From Chloroflexota bacterium (lineage in GTDB: Bacteria; Chloroflexota; Anaerolineae; VGOG01), in contig JAUWOY010000023.1 of NCBI GenBank assembly GCA_030611885.1, positions 1-48,207 of the forward strand: a stretch of DNA of 48,207 nt, in the 5' to 3' direction. The notes under the pieces are model-generated. The model was not told the origin of the DNA. It did not search any database and worked only from the letters and a program-made list of their open reading frames with translations. The number at the start of each line of letters is the position of its first letter. The stretch's first letter is position 1. Made by a program: the position numbers and the translations under genes. This document shows positions 34,310 through 41,971 of this stretch, piece after piece.

Positions 34310-34382
34310 TGGAGCTGAGGGGACTCGAACCCCTGACCTCATCAGTGCGATTGATGCGCTCTCCCATCTGAGCTACAGCCCC
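34310..34382 (-). tRNA. tRNA-Ala(CGC)
   Basis: A 73-nt cloverleaf: acceptor GGGGCTG/CAGCTCC with G3-U70, D-stem GCTC/GAGC, anticodon arm CATCA/TGATG with loop ATCGCAC (CGC), T-arm AGGGG-TTCGAGT-CCCCT, discriminator A, no CCA. It precedes tRNA-Ala(GGC) by 5 bp in one transcript. Confidence 0.93.
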
Positions 34383-34394
34383 AACTTCTGCTAT

Positions 34395-34423
34395 AGTATA
34401 GGGCAATGTCATAAAGTTGTCAA
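34395..34423 (-). promoter_or_regulatory. promoter of the tRNA-Ala pair
   Basis: TTGACA (34418-34423), 17-bp spacer, TATACT (34395-34400) on the minus strand, 12 bp before the first tRNA base. Confidence 0.85.
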
Positions 34424-34436
34424 GCTGCGAACGCGC

Positions 34437-34668
34437 TTATCTTTCCTCCAACGCCTCAATCCCCAGGATCCGAGCCGCGTTCTCCCCCAGGATCTTGGCC
34501 GTGGCCTCCTCGCTGAGGGGCAAGGCGCGGATGGCCTCGATGTTGGCTGCGACACTGGGCACGCCGGGCCAATCGGTGCCGAAGATGACCTTGTCGGCCA
34601 GTCGCTCCAGCCCAGGGGTAATAGTGATCAGGCTGAGCCGCGTGCAGATGAAAGTCAATGATGGGCAT
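34437..34668 (-). pseudogene. amidohydrolase-2 family remnant with internal deletion
   Basis: The first 19 or so codons from ATG 34668 read MPIIDFHLHAAQPDHYYPW, the metal-binding N-terminus (xDFHxH) of a TIM-barrel amidohydrolase. After a frameshift, a second frame reads the typical C-terminus (LADKVIFGTDWPGVP.. IEAIRALPLSEEATAKILGENAARILG). The roughly 200 residues between are missing, so the gene is dead. The upstream copy of a GC-rich repeat begins about 20 bp away. Confidence 0.8.
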
Positions 34669-34685
34669 GAATACTCCCCTCTCGC

Positions 34686-34862
34686 AAAAGCGCCGGCTGA
34701 GTAGGCTTGGAGCCCTTCGACAAGCTCAGGATAAACTCCGCGGAGAGCCGTATCGAAGCCAAGCGGGACACTCGGTCAGACCCGCTCGCTTGATTTCGAC
34801 AGGCTCAATCCAGGGATTTCGATACACCTGCGGTTACTCAATCGGCGCTCGCTCGTCTCCAG
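34686..34862. repeat. GC-rich dispersed repeat, copy 1
   Basis: Contains GAGTAGGC, CCCTTCGACAAGCTCAGG, CGTATCGA, GCTCGCTTGATTTCGA, GATTTCGATACACCTGCGG and TTACTCAATCGGCGCTCGCTC. The same blocks, partly rearranged, recur at 39690-39797 and 41735-41930, and a short piece lies at 5495-5515. Palindromic, REP-like. Confidence 0.7.
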
Positions 34863-34900
34863 CCTGAAAACTGAACAGCCCTGACCAGAACCAGGCCAAC

Positions 34901-34929
34901 TTGAATTATTTGCCACTATCTGGTATGAT
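34901..34929 (+). promoter_or_regulatory. promoter of the Amt gene
   Basis: TTGAAT (34901-34906), 17-bp spacer, TATGAT (34924-34929). This overlaps an apparent TTG start of the same frame and supports the downstream ATG at 34967 as the real start. Confidence 0.7.
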
Positions 34930-34966
34930 AAGCAACGTTGCACAATATCTGTTCACGGGAGGAGAA

Positions 34967-36352
34967 ATGCTCAACAGTGGTCTTTTGATAAGTGTTGTTA
35001 TCGCATCACTCGGCGGCTTGACTTTCGCCGCCAGTTCCCTCGAAGCCGCCCCGGTTTGGTCGCTGCTGGCCGGCGGCCTGGCCTTCCTGATACCAGCGGG
35101 CTTCACTCTGCTGGCCAGCGGCGGGATGCCAGAGGAGAAAGCTGTGCCCACGGCCATGATGGGACTGGCAGCCACCGGGCTGGCGATTGTGGGCTACCTG
35201 GCTTGCGGCTTCGCTCTCCAGTTCGGCGGCATCGGCCTGGTCTCGGACCTGCCGGGCCTGGGAGGCTTGGTCTGGGAGTGGTCGCCTTTGGATGCGACCT
35301 GGGGCACTGGCTGGGGGACACTGGGGCTGAAGGGCTTCTTCTTGCAGAAAGGCGCCGACACGCCGCTGGCCTACGCCCTCTTCTTCTCCCAACTGCCCCT
35401 GGTGATCACCGCCAGTCTCATCCCCCTGTTGACTCTGAGAAAGCGGGCCAAATCCCTGGCTCTCGTACCGGCGGCCTTGCTGATCGCGGCTGTGGTCTAT
35501 CCCGTCATCGGCAACTGGGTTTGGGGAGGCGGTTGGCTGGCGAACCTGGGCTCGAATCTGGAGCTAGGCCACGGCTTCGTTGACTTCGCCGGGTCGGGGA
35601 TGGTACACCTCCTGGGCGGAGTGGCAGCGTTGGGCGGGATTCTGGCCTTTGGTCTCCGATCCGAAGAGACGAAAGAACCTGCCGAAATGCCGCCCGTCCA
35701 TCTGCCCCTCCTGGCGATCCTGGGCTCCCTGCTGCTCCTCGTCGGCTGGCTGGGCCTGGTCTTCAGCAATCCCCTGTACACGTCGAACGAGAGTCTGCCC
35801 AGAGCCCTCATCGCCGTGAACGTCGTCCTGGCGGCCGGTGGCAGCCTGCTGGTGGCCATGCTCTACACCTGGTTCACCACTGGCAAAGCCGACGTGCTGA
35901 TGGCCGCTCGCGGCCTGGCGGCTGGCCTGATCGCCATCAGCGCGGCCTGCCCCTTCGTGCCCCCCTGGGTGGCGTTGATCATTGGCGCTGTGGCTGGCCT
36001 ACTGCTCCCCCTGGGCATCTACCTCGTCGAGTACCTGCTGCGGCTGGACGACCCGGCGGCGGCCATCGCCACCCACGGCCTGAGCGGCCTGTGGGGGCTC
36101 CTGGCCCTGGCCATCTTCGCCGACGGGCGCTACGGAGCGGGCTGGAACGGGATAGGAGCAGAGGAGTACCTGGGCATCGCCGGGCAAGGGGTCTCCGGTT
36201 ACCTCGTCGCTTCCGGCTTCCAGCTCGACTTTCCAAACCAGCTTTTCGCCCAATTGGCTGGGATAGCCACCATCGCCATCCTCGCCTTCGCCCTGGCCTG
36301 GCTCTTTTTCAAGGTGCTGGATGTGCTCATCAAGGCCGGGACGGGGGAATGA
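34967..36352 (+). CDS. amt: ammonium transporter (Amt family)
   Basis: About 461 residues from ATG 34967 (GGGAGGAG 5 bases upstream). Eleven or so hydrophobic segments. The family signature GFVDFAGSGMVHLLGG lies at about residues 203-218 and supplies the first pore His; the second pore His is in ATHGLSGLWGLLALAIFADG (about 369). These are the twin-His pair that conducts ammonia after ammonium deprotonation. The C-terminal tail is short. No glnB/glnK lies next to it, unlike in many bacteria. The sequence looks divergent from the classical AmtB (more like the Amt proteins of Chloroflexota), but all pore features are present. Confidence 0.9.
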   Translation: MLNSGLLISVVIASLGGLTFAASSLEAAPVWSLLAGGLAFLIPAGFTLLASGGMPEEKAVPTAMMGLAATGLAIVGYLACGFALQFGGIGLVSDLPGLGGLVWEWSPLDATWGTGWGTLGLKGFFLQKGADTPLAYALFFSQLPLVITASLIPLLTLRKRAKSLALVPAALLIAAVVYPVIGNWVWGGGWLANLGSNLELGHGFVDFAGSGMVHLLGGVAALGGILAFGLRSEETKEPAEMPPVHLPLLAILGSLLLLVGWLGLVFSNPLYTSNESLPRALIAVNVVLAAGGSLLVAMLYTWFTTGKADVLMAARGLAAGLIAISAACPFVPPWVALIIGAVAGLLLPLGIYLVEYLLRLDDPAAAIATHGLSGLWGLLALAIFADGRYGAGWNGIGAEEYLGIAGQGVSGYLVASGFQLDFPNQLFAQLAGIATIAILAFALAWLFFKVLDVLIKAGTGE

Positions 36353-36358
36353 GTGAAA

Positions 36359-36447
36359 CTGTCAACGGATTCGGGGAGCGGATTGAACAGATTGGGGATC
36401 CGTGTGCGGCATCTTCCGTTCAATCCGTTCCAAAAATCCGCTGACAG
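36359..36447 (+). repeat. long imperfect hairpin after amt
   Basis: CTGTCAACGGATT (36359-36371) pairs with AATCCGCTGACAG (36435-36447), and GGAGCGGATTGAAC pairs with GTTCAATCCGTTCC further in, each with one mismatch. There is no T-run directly after it, so it is either a repeat of MITE type or a processing structure. The following 100 bp to the SLOG gene hold nothing I recognise. Confidence 0.6.
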
Positions 36448-36553
36448 CGTTCTGCGTCTTCTATCCCCCTGCTTTACGGAGTGCCCCCACAAGCGCGATT
36501 TCAATCGCCGTCCAACTTTCTTCTCGCAATGTACCCTCCCACGTTTGCGGGAA

Positions 36554-37021
36554 TTATCGCCCAGCTAACTCCAGAGCTTTGTCCACCGCCTCAACCGGTG
36601 TCGCCGCCTCCACGATGGCCGACACCAGCCGGCCCTCCTGGGCCAGTTGCCAGGTGCTAAGGCCAACGACCGGGATTCCCAGCTTGAGGGCGTAGGCGAT
36701 CTCCGACAGGGTGCCATATTCACCGTCCACGGCGATCACCGCTTGAGAAGTACGGACAACGATAACGTTGCGAGCCTCGCCCAGGCCCGTGACTACGGGG
36801 ATATCCACGTAGGGATTAGCCTCTCCGCGACTGAAGCCGGGCAAGATGCCAATAGTCAGGCCGCCTTCTGATTTGGCCCCACGGCAGGCCGCCTCCATCA
36901 CCCCGCCCAGGCCGCCGCAGACCAGGGCAGCCCCTCTCCTGGCCAGCTCGCGCCCGACGGACTCCGCGACCCGTGCCACCTCCTTCGAGCATTGCCCCGC
37001 CCCGATGACCGCTACGATCAT
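36554..37021 (-). CDS. TIGR00725-type SLOG/LOG-like protein
   Basis: 155 residues. The Rossmann-like SLOG fold of the TIGR00725 / LOG-related family is clear: VAVIGAG at the start, CGGLGGVMEAACRGA (about 36-50), GILPG, TGLGEARN and GEYGTLSEIAYALKLGIPVVGL. Relatives bind nucleotides or hydrolyse nucleotide derivatives (LOG: cytokinin ribotides). The usual GGxGT of LOG is here GEYGT. The start overlaps the stop of the RNA ligase gene by ATGA; the two are an operon. Confidence 0.88.
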   Translation of the reverse strand: MIVAVIGAGQCSKEVARVAESVGRELARRGAALVCGGLGGVMEAACRGAKSEGGLTIGILPGFSRGEANPYVDIPVVTGLGEARNVIVVRTSQAVIAVDGEYGTLSEIAYALKLGIPVVGLSTWQLAQEGRLVSAIVEAATPVEAVDKALELAGR

Positions 37022-37692
37022 ATCCCCTCTAACTCCACCGCTACCAGTTTGAGGTTGGGCAAGGTCTCCTGACCGCAGCCTCTTCCCGCTTCGGTCAGGA
37101 GACCTTCAGCGAACAGAAGTTTCGCTGCTGCCAACTGAGTGTACACCGCGCCCGTCGGCCTCAGATCACTCTTGATCAAGCTGACCGCCCGGGCCTCCAT
37201 CTGGCCCAATAGGCCGATGTCAGACTCCTTAACAAGCCGGCCCAGACGGCGCACATCGCCCGAACTGGTCCGCCGCCGGACTCGCCCCAGGGTCAGGTGG
37301 GCATGGAACCTGCGCCCTTCCGGAGCAAACCCCGATTTTCCCATCCCGTCCTCGATGGCTTTTTGAAGGCGTGCCAAAGTCCCGCTCTCCTCCTGCACCC
37401 CCACCCAGACGACGCGGGGGCGCTGGGGGTTGGGGAAGCAACCCAGCCCGCCAACGGACAAGGAGAAAGCAGGGTGCCCCGCGCAAGCCTGGGTGAGGGC
37501 TCGCTCTATCTCCTCGATCCTGTCAGCGGGCACGTCGCCCAGGAACTTGAGGGTGAGATGAATACCCCCCGGCTTGACCCAGCGCACCGAGCCTTGAGGT
37601 ACCTCAGCCTTGAGCTGCCCTTGCAAGTCAGTTAAGGCAGCGTTGATCGTCTCATCCAACTCGATGGCTATGAAAGTGCGAACTTGTTCCAT
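37018..37692 (-). CDS. thpR: RNA 2',3'-cyclic phosphodiesterase / 2'-5' RNA ligase family
   Basis: 224 residues. Two HxT motifs of the 2H phosphoesterase superfamily are in place: HLTLKFLGD (about residue 45) and HAHLTLGRVR (about 131). The N-terminus VRTFIAIELDE is typical. After about residue 180 a 40-residue tail (LAAAKLLFAEGLLTEAGRGCGQE..) is longer than in most members. It opens or joins 2'-5' or 2',3'-cyclic ends of RNA. RBS GAGAGGAG precedes ATG 37692. Confidence 0.9.
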   Translation of the reverse strand: MEQVRTFIAIELDETINAALTDLQGQLKAEVPQGSVRWVKPGGIHLTLKFLGDVPADRIEEIERALTQACAGHPAFSLSVGGLGCFPNPQRPRVVWVGVQEESGTLARLQKAIEDGMGKSGFAPEGRRFHAHLTLGRVRRRTSSGDVRRLGRLVKESDIGLLGQMEARAVSLIKSDLRPTGAVYTQLAAAKLLFAEGLLTEAGRGCGQETLPNLKLVAVELEGI

Positions 37693-37721
37693 GTATCCAC
37701 TCTCCTCTCAAATATTGAAGG

Positions 37722-38408
37722 CTATCTGCTATCCTGTCCTAACACATCTTTAGCCACGTTCATAGCCATATTTTCCAGCCTCCTTTTTCTCCGGGGATTC
37801 TTCATAATCCGGATAGCCTTGTTCTGCAATTGCCTTATTCTCTCCCTTGATAAACCGTAGATATCGCCAATCGCTTGAAGGGTCATCTCCTCTCCTTCAG
37901 CAATGCCGTAGCGATATCTAACGATTTCAAGAAGTCTATCCCATTTGGGATTATCAAACACTTTACTCAATCCATCCACGAATTTATTGAGATAGTCCTC
38001 CAAGTGGTGTCGTTTTATCAATTGGATTCCCTCCTCCTCAATGCCTTCGACTCGCAGGAAGTCACTAATGAAACGAGGCTCCCCGTAAATAGTCTCCAAC
38101 AGCTTATTGATGCCTTTTAACCTAGCAAGGTTTCCTCTGACAGGGTATGTGACCTTAAGTATTGAGTTCTTGCCAGATTGTGGCTGTGTTCGGCCTTGGG
38201 ACTTAGGCCGTTTGGACTGGGCCGGCGGTCTGGATAAGGGGGCTTGCTGATGTGGAGGAGGTGGGGGCGGAGTCGAACGTAGCCATGATTTGCGCTCTCC
38301 ACCCCGGCGGCCATATCGCCTTTCTTCCTTACCGATCCGCGCGCAGCGGTAGCACACGCCATCGGCCCAATCTGGGATGATATTCCCACACCTTGGACAT
38401 ATTCTCAT
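37722..38408 (-). CDS. zinc-ribbon protein with C-terminal sigma-70 region 4
   Basis: 228 residues from ATG 38408 (AAAGGGG upstream; the frame is open 48 bases further without an RBS). Residues 1-25 form a zinc ribbon (Cys4, 7, 19, 22: ICPRCGN.. GVCYRCARIG). A basic Pro/Gln-rich linker (PPPPPPHQQAP) covers about 45-85. A helical middle part follows, then residues 170-215 are a clear sigma-70 region 4 helix-turn-helix: EMTLQAIGDIYGLSRERIRQLQNKAIRIMK. No region 2 or 3, so it cannot be a complete sigma factor. It could contact the -35 box or RNA polymerase as an accessory or anti/co-sigma protein. Function unknown. Confidence 0.75.
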   Translation of the reverse strand: MRICPRCGNIIPDWADGVCYRCARIGKEERRYGRRGGERKSWLRSTPPPPPPHQQAPLSRPPAQSKRPKSQGRTQPQSGKNSILKVTYPVRGNLARLKGINKLLETIYGEPRFISDFLRVEGIEEEGIQLIKRHHLEDYLNKFVDGLSKVFDNPKWDRLLEIVRYRYGIAEGEEMTLQAIGDIYGLSRERIRQLQNKAIRIMKNPRRKRRLENMAMNVAKDVLGQDSR

Positions 38409-38619
38409 CTTCACGCCCCTTTCGAGAATCCAAAGCCTTATTCTAAAAAACGCCAAAGAAGGACTTACGAGAGATGATCTGGCGGCAGGTACTACATTAT
38501 ATCACACTTGAGAGAGGAGTACAAAAGGATTTGAACTTTCGCCCCTGTCTCAAGGTATAGATTGAGGAGAGCCGCCCCTTAAGCCGAAGTGATCGCCACT
38601 ACCATTTTCCGCCAAATGC

Positions 38620-38628
38620 TGGTATAAT
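38620..38628 (+). promoter_or_regulatory. extended -10 promoter for moxR
   Basis: TGGTATAAT at 38620-38628, with a TG upstream of the hexamer and no good -35. It ends 55 bp before ATG 38684. Confidence 0.55.
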
Positions 38629-38683
38629 GTACCCTGGCATACACGCTTGGCCAAAGACCATCACCCGAGAGGAGCACAAAATC

Positions 38684-39637
38684 ATGCAAGACGTCCAAGC
38701 TACTGCCGAGAAGGTCATCGAGAACGTGGAGAAGGTCATCATCGGCAAGCACGAGGAGATCAAGCTCACCCTGGTGGGCTTGCTCTGCCGTGGACACCTG
38801 CTCATCGAGGATGTGCCTGGCGTGGGCAAGACGATGCTGGCCAGGTCCATCGCCAAATCCATCGGCTGCACCTTCCGACGCATCCAGTTCACGCCGGATA
38901 TGCTGCCCAGCGACGTGACCGGGGTATCGGTCTTCAATCAGAAGACGCGAGAGTTCGAGTTCCGGCCCGGCCCGGTGATGGCCCAAATCGTCCTCACCGA
39001 CGAGATCAACCGCGCCACCCCCAAGACCCAGTCAGCCCTGCTGGAGGCCATGCAGGAGCAGCAGGTCACGGTGGATGGGGTCACTTACCCGATCCCTGAG
39101 CCTTTCCTCGTCCTGGCCACGCAAAACCCCATCGAGTACGAAGGCACCTTCCCCCTGCCCGAGGCCCAGTTGGATCGCTTCATGATGCGCATCAGCCTCG
39201 GCTACCCCAGCCCTGAGGACGAGATAGCCATCCTCGATTCTCAGCAATACGTGCACCCCATCGAGACCCTCGAGCAGGCGATAGACGTCCGAGAACTGCT
39301 GGACGCTCAGGAGAAGGTCAAAGAGGTTTATGTAGACCTCCTGGTCAAAGAATACATCGTGAGCCTGGTGAACGCCACCCGCGACCACCCCGATGTTTAC
39401 CTCGGGGCCAGCCCGCGCGGGAGCCTGTCTCTCTACAAAACCGGTCGAGCGCGCGCCGCCCTCCTGGGACGCGACTACGTCATTCCCGATGACATCAAGG
39501 CCCTGGCCATAACTGCCCTGGCCCACCGTCTGATCGTCAGCCCCTCGGCTCGCATCAAAGAGGTTGATCCCAGAGCTGTGATCGAGGAGGCCCTCGAATC
39601 CGTACCCGTGCCCGGCGCCCGAGTCCGCGTACGATAG
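38684..39637 (+). CDS. MoxR family AAA+ ATPase
   Basis: 317 residues from ATG 38684 (GAGAGGAG upstream; the frame extends to 38627 through the promoter). Walker A VPGVGKTM (about 44-51), Walker [24 protein letters not shown], sensor-1 [22 protein letters not shown], and the C-terminal lid with [12 protein letters not shown]. MoxR ATPases act as chaperones for metal-enzyme or von Willebrand-domain partners and usually precede a DUF58 gene. Here the DUF58 gene lies 2.3 kb on, beyond a radical SAM gene and two repeats. Confidence 0.94.
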   Translation: MQDVQATAEKVIENVEKVIIGKHEEIKLTLVGLLCRGHLLIEDVPGVGKTMLARSIAKSIGCTFRRIQFTPDMLPSDVTGVSVFNQKTREFEFRPGPVMAQIVLTDEINRATPKTQSALLEAMQEQQVTVDGVTYPIPEPFLVLATQNPIEYEGTFPLPEAQLDRFMMRISLGYPSPEDEIAILDSQQYVHPIETLEQAIDVRELLDAQEKVKEVYVDLLVKEYIVSLVNATRDHPDVYLGASPRGSLSLYKTGRARAALLGRDYVIPDDIKALAITALAHRLIVSPSARIKEVDPRAVIEEALESVPVPGARVRVR

Positions 39638-39689
39638 AAAGAGGGGCACATATACAAATTGGGGGAATACTGGAAAAAGAGCATGTCCA

Positions 39690-39797
39690 GCGCCGGCCGA
39701 GTAGGAGCGAAGCGACGTATCGAGGCCAAGCGGGTTCCCCGTAGAGCCGCTCGCTTGATTTCGATACGCTTTGCTACTCAATCGGCGCTCGCTCCCC
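39690..39797. repeat. GC-rich dispersed repeat, copy 2
   Basis: Blocks shared with copies 1 and 3: GCGCCGGCCGAGTAGGAGCG, GTATCGAGGCCAAGCGGGTT, GCTCGCTTGATTTCGATACG and CTACTCAATCGGCGCTCGCTC. Lies between moxR and the radical SAM gene. Confidence 0.7.
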
Positions 39798-39833
39798 CAA
39801 GTTTTACATACGCCCTAGAAAGAGCCCAATCCT

Positions 39834-41669
39834 ATGACTAAAACAAACCTGGTTCTACTCCACGCGCCCAGCGTCTATGACTTCCGCCAGGAATCCATCC
39901 TCTACGGCCCGGTTAGCGACGTGGTACCATCCACCACCGTGTTCGAGATGTACCCCATCGGCTTCACCACCCTGGCCGAACACCTGGAGCGGCACGGCCT
40001 GCGGGTGCGCATCGTCAACCTGGCGGTGCGCATGTTGAACGACGCCAGGTTCGACGTGGAGAAGCAGATTCGCCGCCTTCACCCCGACGCCTTCGGCATT
40101 GACCTCCACTGGCTGCCCCACGCTCACGGGGCCATAGAAGTAGCCAACATCGTCAAGAAACTTCACCCCCGCACCCCCGTCATCTTCGGCGGACTTTCGG
40201 CCACTTATTATCACCAAGAGCTGATGGATTATCACGCAGTAGATTATGTCATACGAGGCGACTCCACCGAGGAACCGCTGCGGCAACTGATGCACTGCAT
40301 CATAGAAGGCAGCGAACCCGACGAAGTGCCCAATCTCACCTGGCGGGATGGCCAGGGACGAGTACAAGTTAACCCTCTCACCTACAGCCCCGAAACCCTG
40401 GATCACCTCCTCATGGACTACAGCTATGTGGTCAGGGCCGTGGCTCGCTACCGCGACCTGGCCAACTTCGTCCCCTTCCAGCGCTGGCTGGGATATCCCA
40501 TCACCGCCGCCCTCACCTGCCGGGGCTGCCTCCACAATTGCCTGACCTGCGGCGGCTCGGCGCAGGCCTTCCGCGAATTCTACGGGCGGGCCAAGCCAGC
40601 CTACCGCTCCCCTGAGGCGCTGGCCCAGGACATCAGAAACATCCAGCGTTTCAGCAAGGGGCCCATCTTCGTGCTGGGCGACATCCGCCAGGCCGGGATA
40701 GAGCACGCCGAGCGTTTCCTGAAAGCTATCGAGGGTTTCGATGGCCAGTTGATGCTGGAGTTCTTCGGGCCAGCCTCCCGCGACTTCCTGCAAAAGCTGG
40801 GGAAAGCAGCGCCCAACTTCGTGCTGGAGATCTCGCCGGAGTCCCACAGCGAGGAGGTGCGCCGCACCTTTGGCCGGCCTTACTCCAACGAGGAGTTGGA
40901 GGACACCATCGGCTATGCCCTGGAGGCCGGCTGCCAGCGGCTGGACCTCTTCTTCATGATCGGCCTGGCCAAGCAGACTTACCAGACGGTCATGGGGACC
41001 GTTGATTACTGCGACCATCTGCTGCGACGCTTCAACAAGCCCGCCGAGCGCACCTCTTATGTACACCCGTTTATCTCGCCCCTGGCTCCCTTCCTCGACC
41101 CCGGCAGCCTGGCTTTCGAGCAGCCAGAGGCCCACGGCTATCGGCTTTTCCATCGCAGTCTGGAAGAGCACCGCCGCGCGCTCCTGCAGCCTAGCTGGAA
41201 GTACGTCCTCAATTACGAGACAGAGTGGATGAACCGGGGCGAGATCGTGGCCAGCACCTACGAGGCGGGGCTGCGCCTCAACTCCATCAAGGCCCGCCAC
41301 GGCCTGGTTGATCGCCAGCGGGCCGAAGCGGTCGAGAAGCGCATCCAGAAGGCCATCCGTCTCATCAGGCAAATAGACGACATCGTGGGCATCCCCGACG
41401 AGAGGCGGCGCAAGAAGCTGCTGACGGCCCTCAAGCCTCAGGTGGATGCCGCCAACCTGTCCACCGTCTGTGACAAACGCGAGCTGGAGTTGCCCCTGGG
41501 GTTGCTCAAGCTGGACATACCCAGGGCAGCCTTGCTCCTCTTGAGCGACCTGGTGGCTAAGACGACCAGGGGAGTCAGAAGAGCAGTAAGCTACCCTGCT
41601 ACGGAGGGGCGTCCTCGCCCCGATTTCGTGGCCGAGCCACCCTTGGACCAGGGCGGGGACGCCCCTTGA
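39834..41669 (+). CDS. B12-binding domain radical SAM protein
   Basis: 611 residues. An N-terminal cobalamin-binding-like domain (about 35-140, with DAFGIDLHWLPHAHGA and TPVIFGGLSATYY) is followed by a radical SAM core. The iron-sulfur motif is C232-LHN-C236-LT-C239, preceded by another Cys229. EISPESHSEEVRRTFGRPYSNEEL and FFMIGLAKQTYQTV are typical of the family; the layout resembles the Ta0216-like (TIGR04190) group. Substrate unknown. The last about 25 codons (PATEGRPRPDF.. LDQGGDAP) are encoded by a terminator-like hairpin and do not look like protein, so the original C-terminus was probably altered by its arrival. It separates moxR from DUF58. Confidence 0.88.
   Translation: MTKTNLVLLHAPSVYDFRQESILYGPVSDVVPSTTVFEMYPIGFTTLAEHLERHGLRVRIVNLAVRMLNDARFDVEKQIRRLHPDAFGIDLHWLPHAHGAIEVANIVKKLHPRTPVIFGGLSATYYHQELMDYHAVDYVIRGDSTEEPLRQLMHCIIEGSEPDEVPNLTWRDGQGRVQVNPLTYSPETLDHLLMDYSYVVRAVARYRDLANFVPFQRWLGYPITAALTCRGCLHNCLTCGGSAQAFREFYGRAKPAYRSPEALAQDIRNIQRFSKGPIFVLGDIRQAGIEHAERFLKAIEGFDGQLMLEFFGPASRDFLQKLGKAAPNFVLEISPESHSEEVRRTFGRPYSNEELEDTIGYALEAGCQRLDLFFMIGLAKQTYQTVMGTVDYCDHLLRRFNKPAERTSYVHPFISPLAPFLDPGSLAFEQPEAHGYRLFHRSLEEHRRALLQPSWKYVLNYETEWMNRGEIVASTYEAGLRLNSIKARHGLVDRQRAEAVEKRIQKAIRLIRQIDDIVGIPDERRRKKLLTALKPQVDAANLSTVCDKRELELPLGLLKLDIPRAALLLLSDLVAKTTRGVRRAVSYPATEGRPRPDFVAEPPLDQGGDAP
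41605..41666 (+). terminator. hairpin inside the 3' end of the radical SAM gene
   Basis: A 16-bp stem (AGGGGCGTCCTCGCCC against GGGCGGGGACGCCCCT, one wobble pair) with a 30-nt loop. The gene's stop lies at its 3' foot. No clear T-run, so termination is plausible but a mobile palindrome is equally so. Confidence 0.5.
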
Positions 41670-41734
41670 TAGCAGTTGTGTATCTTCTCAATATTTGGGG
41701 GGAAAGGGGTGCATGTGGGCATAGCGAGCATCAT

Positions 41735-41930
41735 CCGCCGGTTGAGTAGACCTTCAGGTCGTATCGAAACCCAGGATGCGAGCGGGGCTACCGACAACCC
41801 GCTTGGCCTGGTTTCGACAGGCTCAACCCAAGGATACGTCGCTTGTTTCGATACGCCTGCGGCTACTCAACACAAGCCGCTCCTACTCGACCGGCGCTGG
41901 ATTTGTCCTCCCCCGACTTTTTGAGAAGAT
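41735..41930. repeat. GC-rich dispersed repeat, copy 3, within a 300-bp gap
   Basis: Contains GGTTGAGTAGAC, CGTATCGAAACCC, CCGCTTGGCCTGGTTTCGAC, GTTTCGATACGCCTGCGG and CTACTCGACCGGCGCTGG. Inverted arms can pair over most of its length. Just after it (41937-41971) a 20-bp unit beginning TTGAGGTGTTGAGTA is repeated twice in tandem. No gene is seen in 41670-41971. Confidence 0.65.
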
Positions 41931-41971
41931 ACGCAGTTGAGGTGTTGAGTAGCAGTTGAGGTGTTGAGTAA

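Noticed and set aside
38409-38456. Upstream extension of the zinc-ribbon/sigma-4 gene
   Set aside because: No RBS before the earlier ATG, whereas ATG 38408 has one and directly precedes the zinc ribbon.
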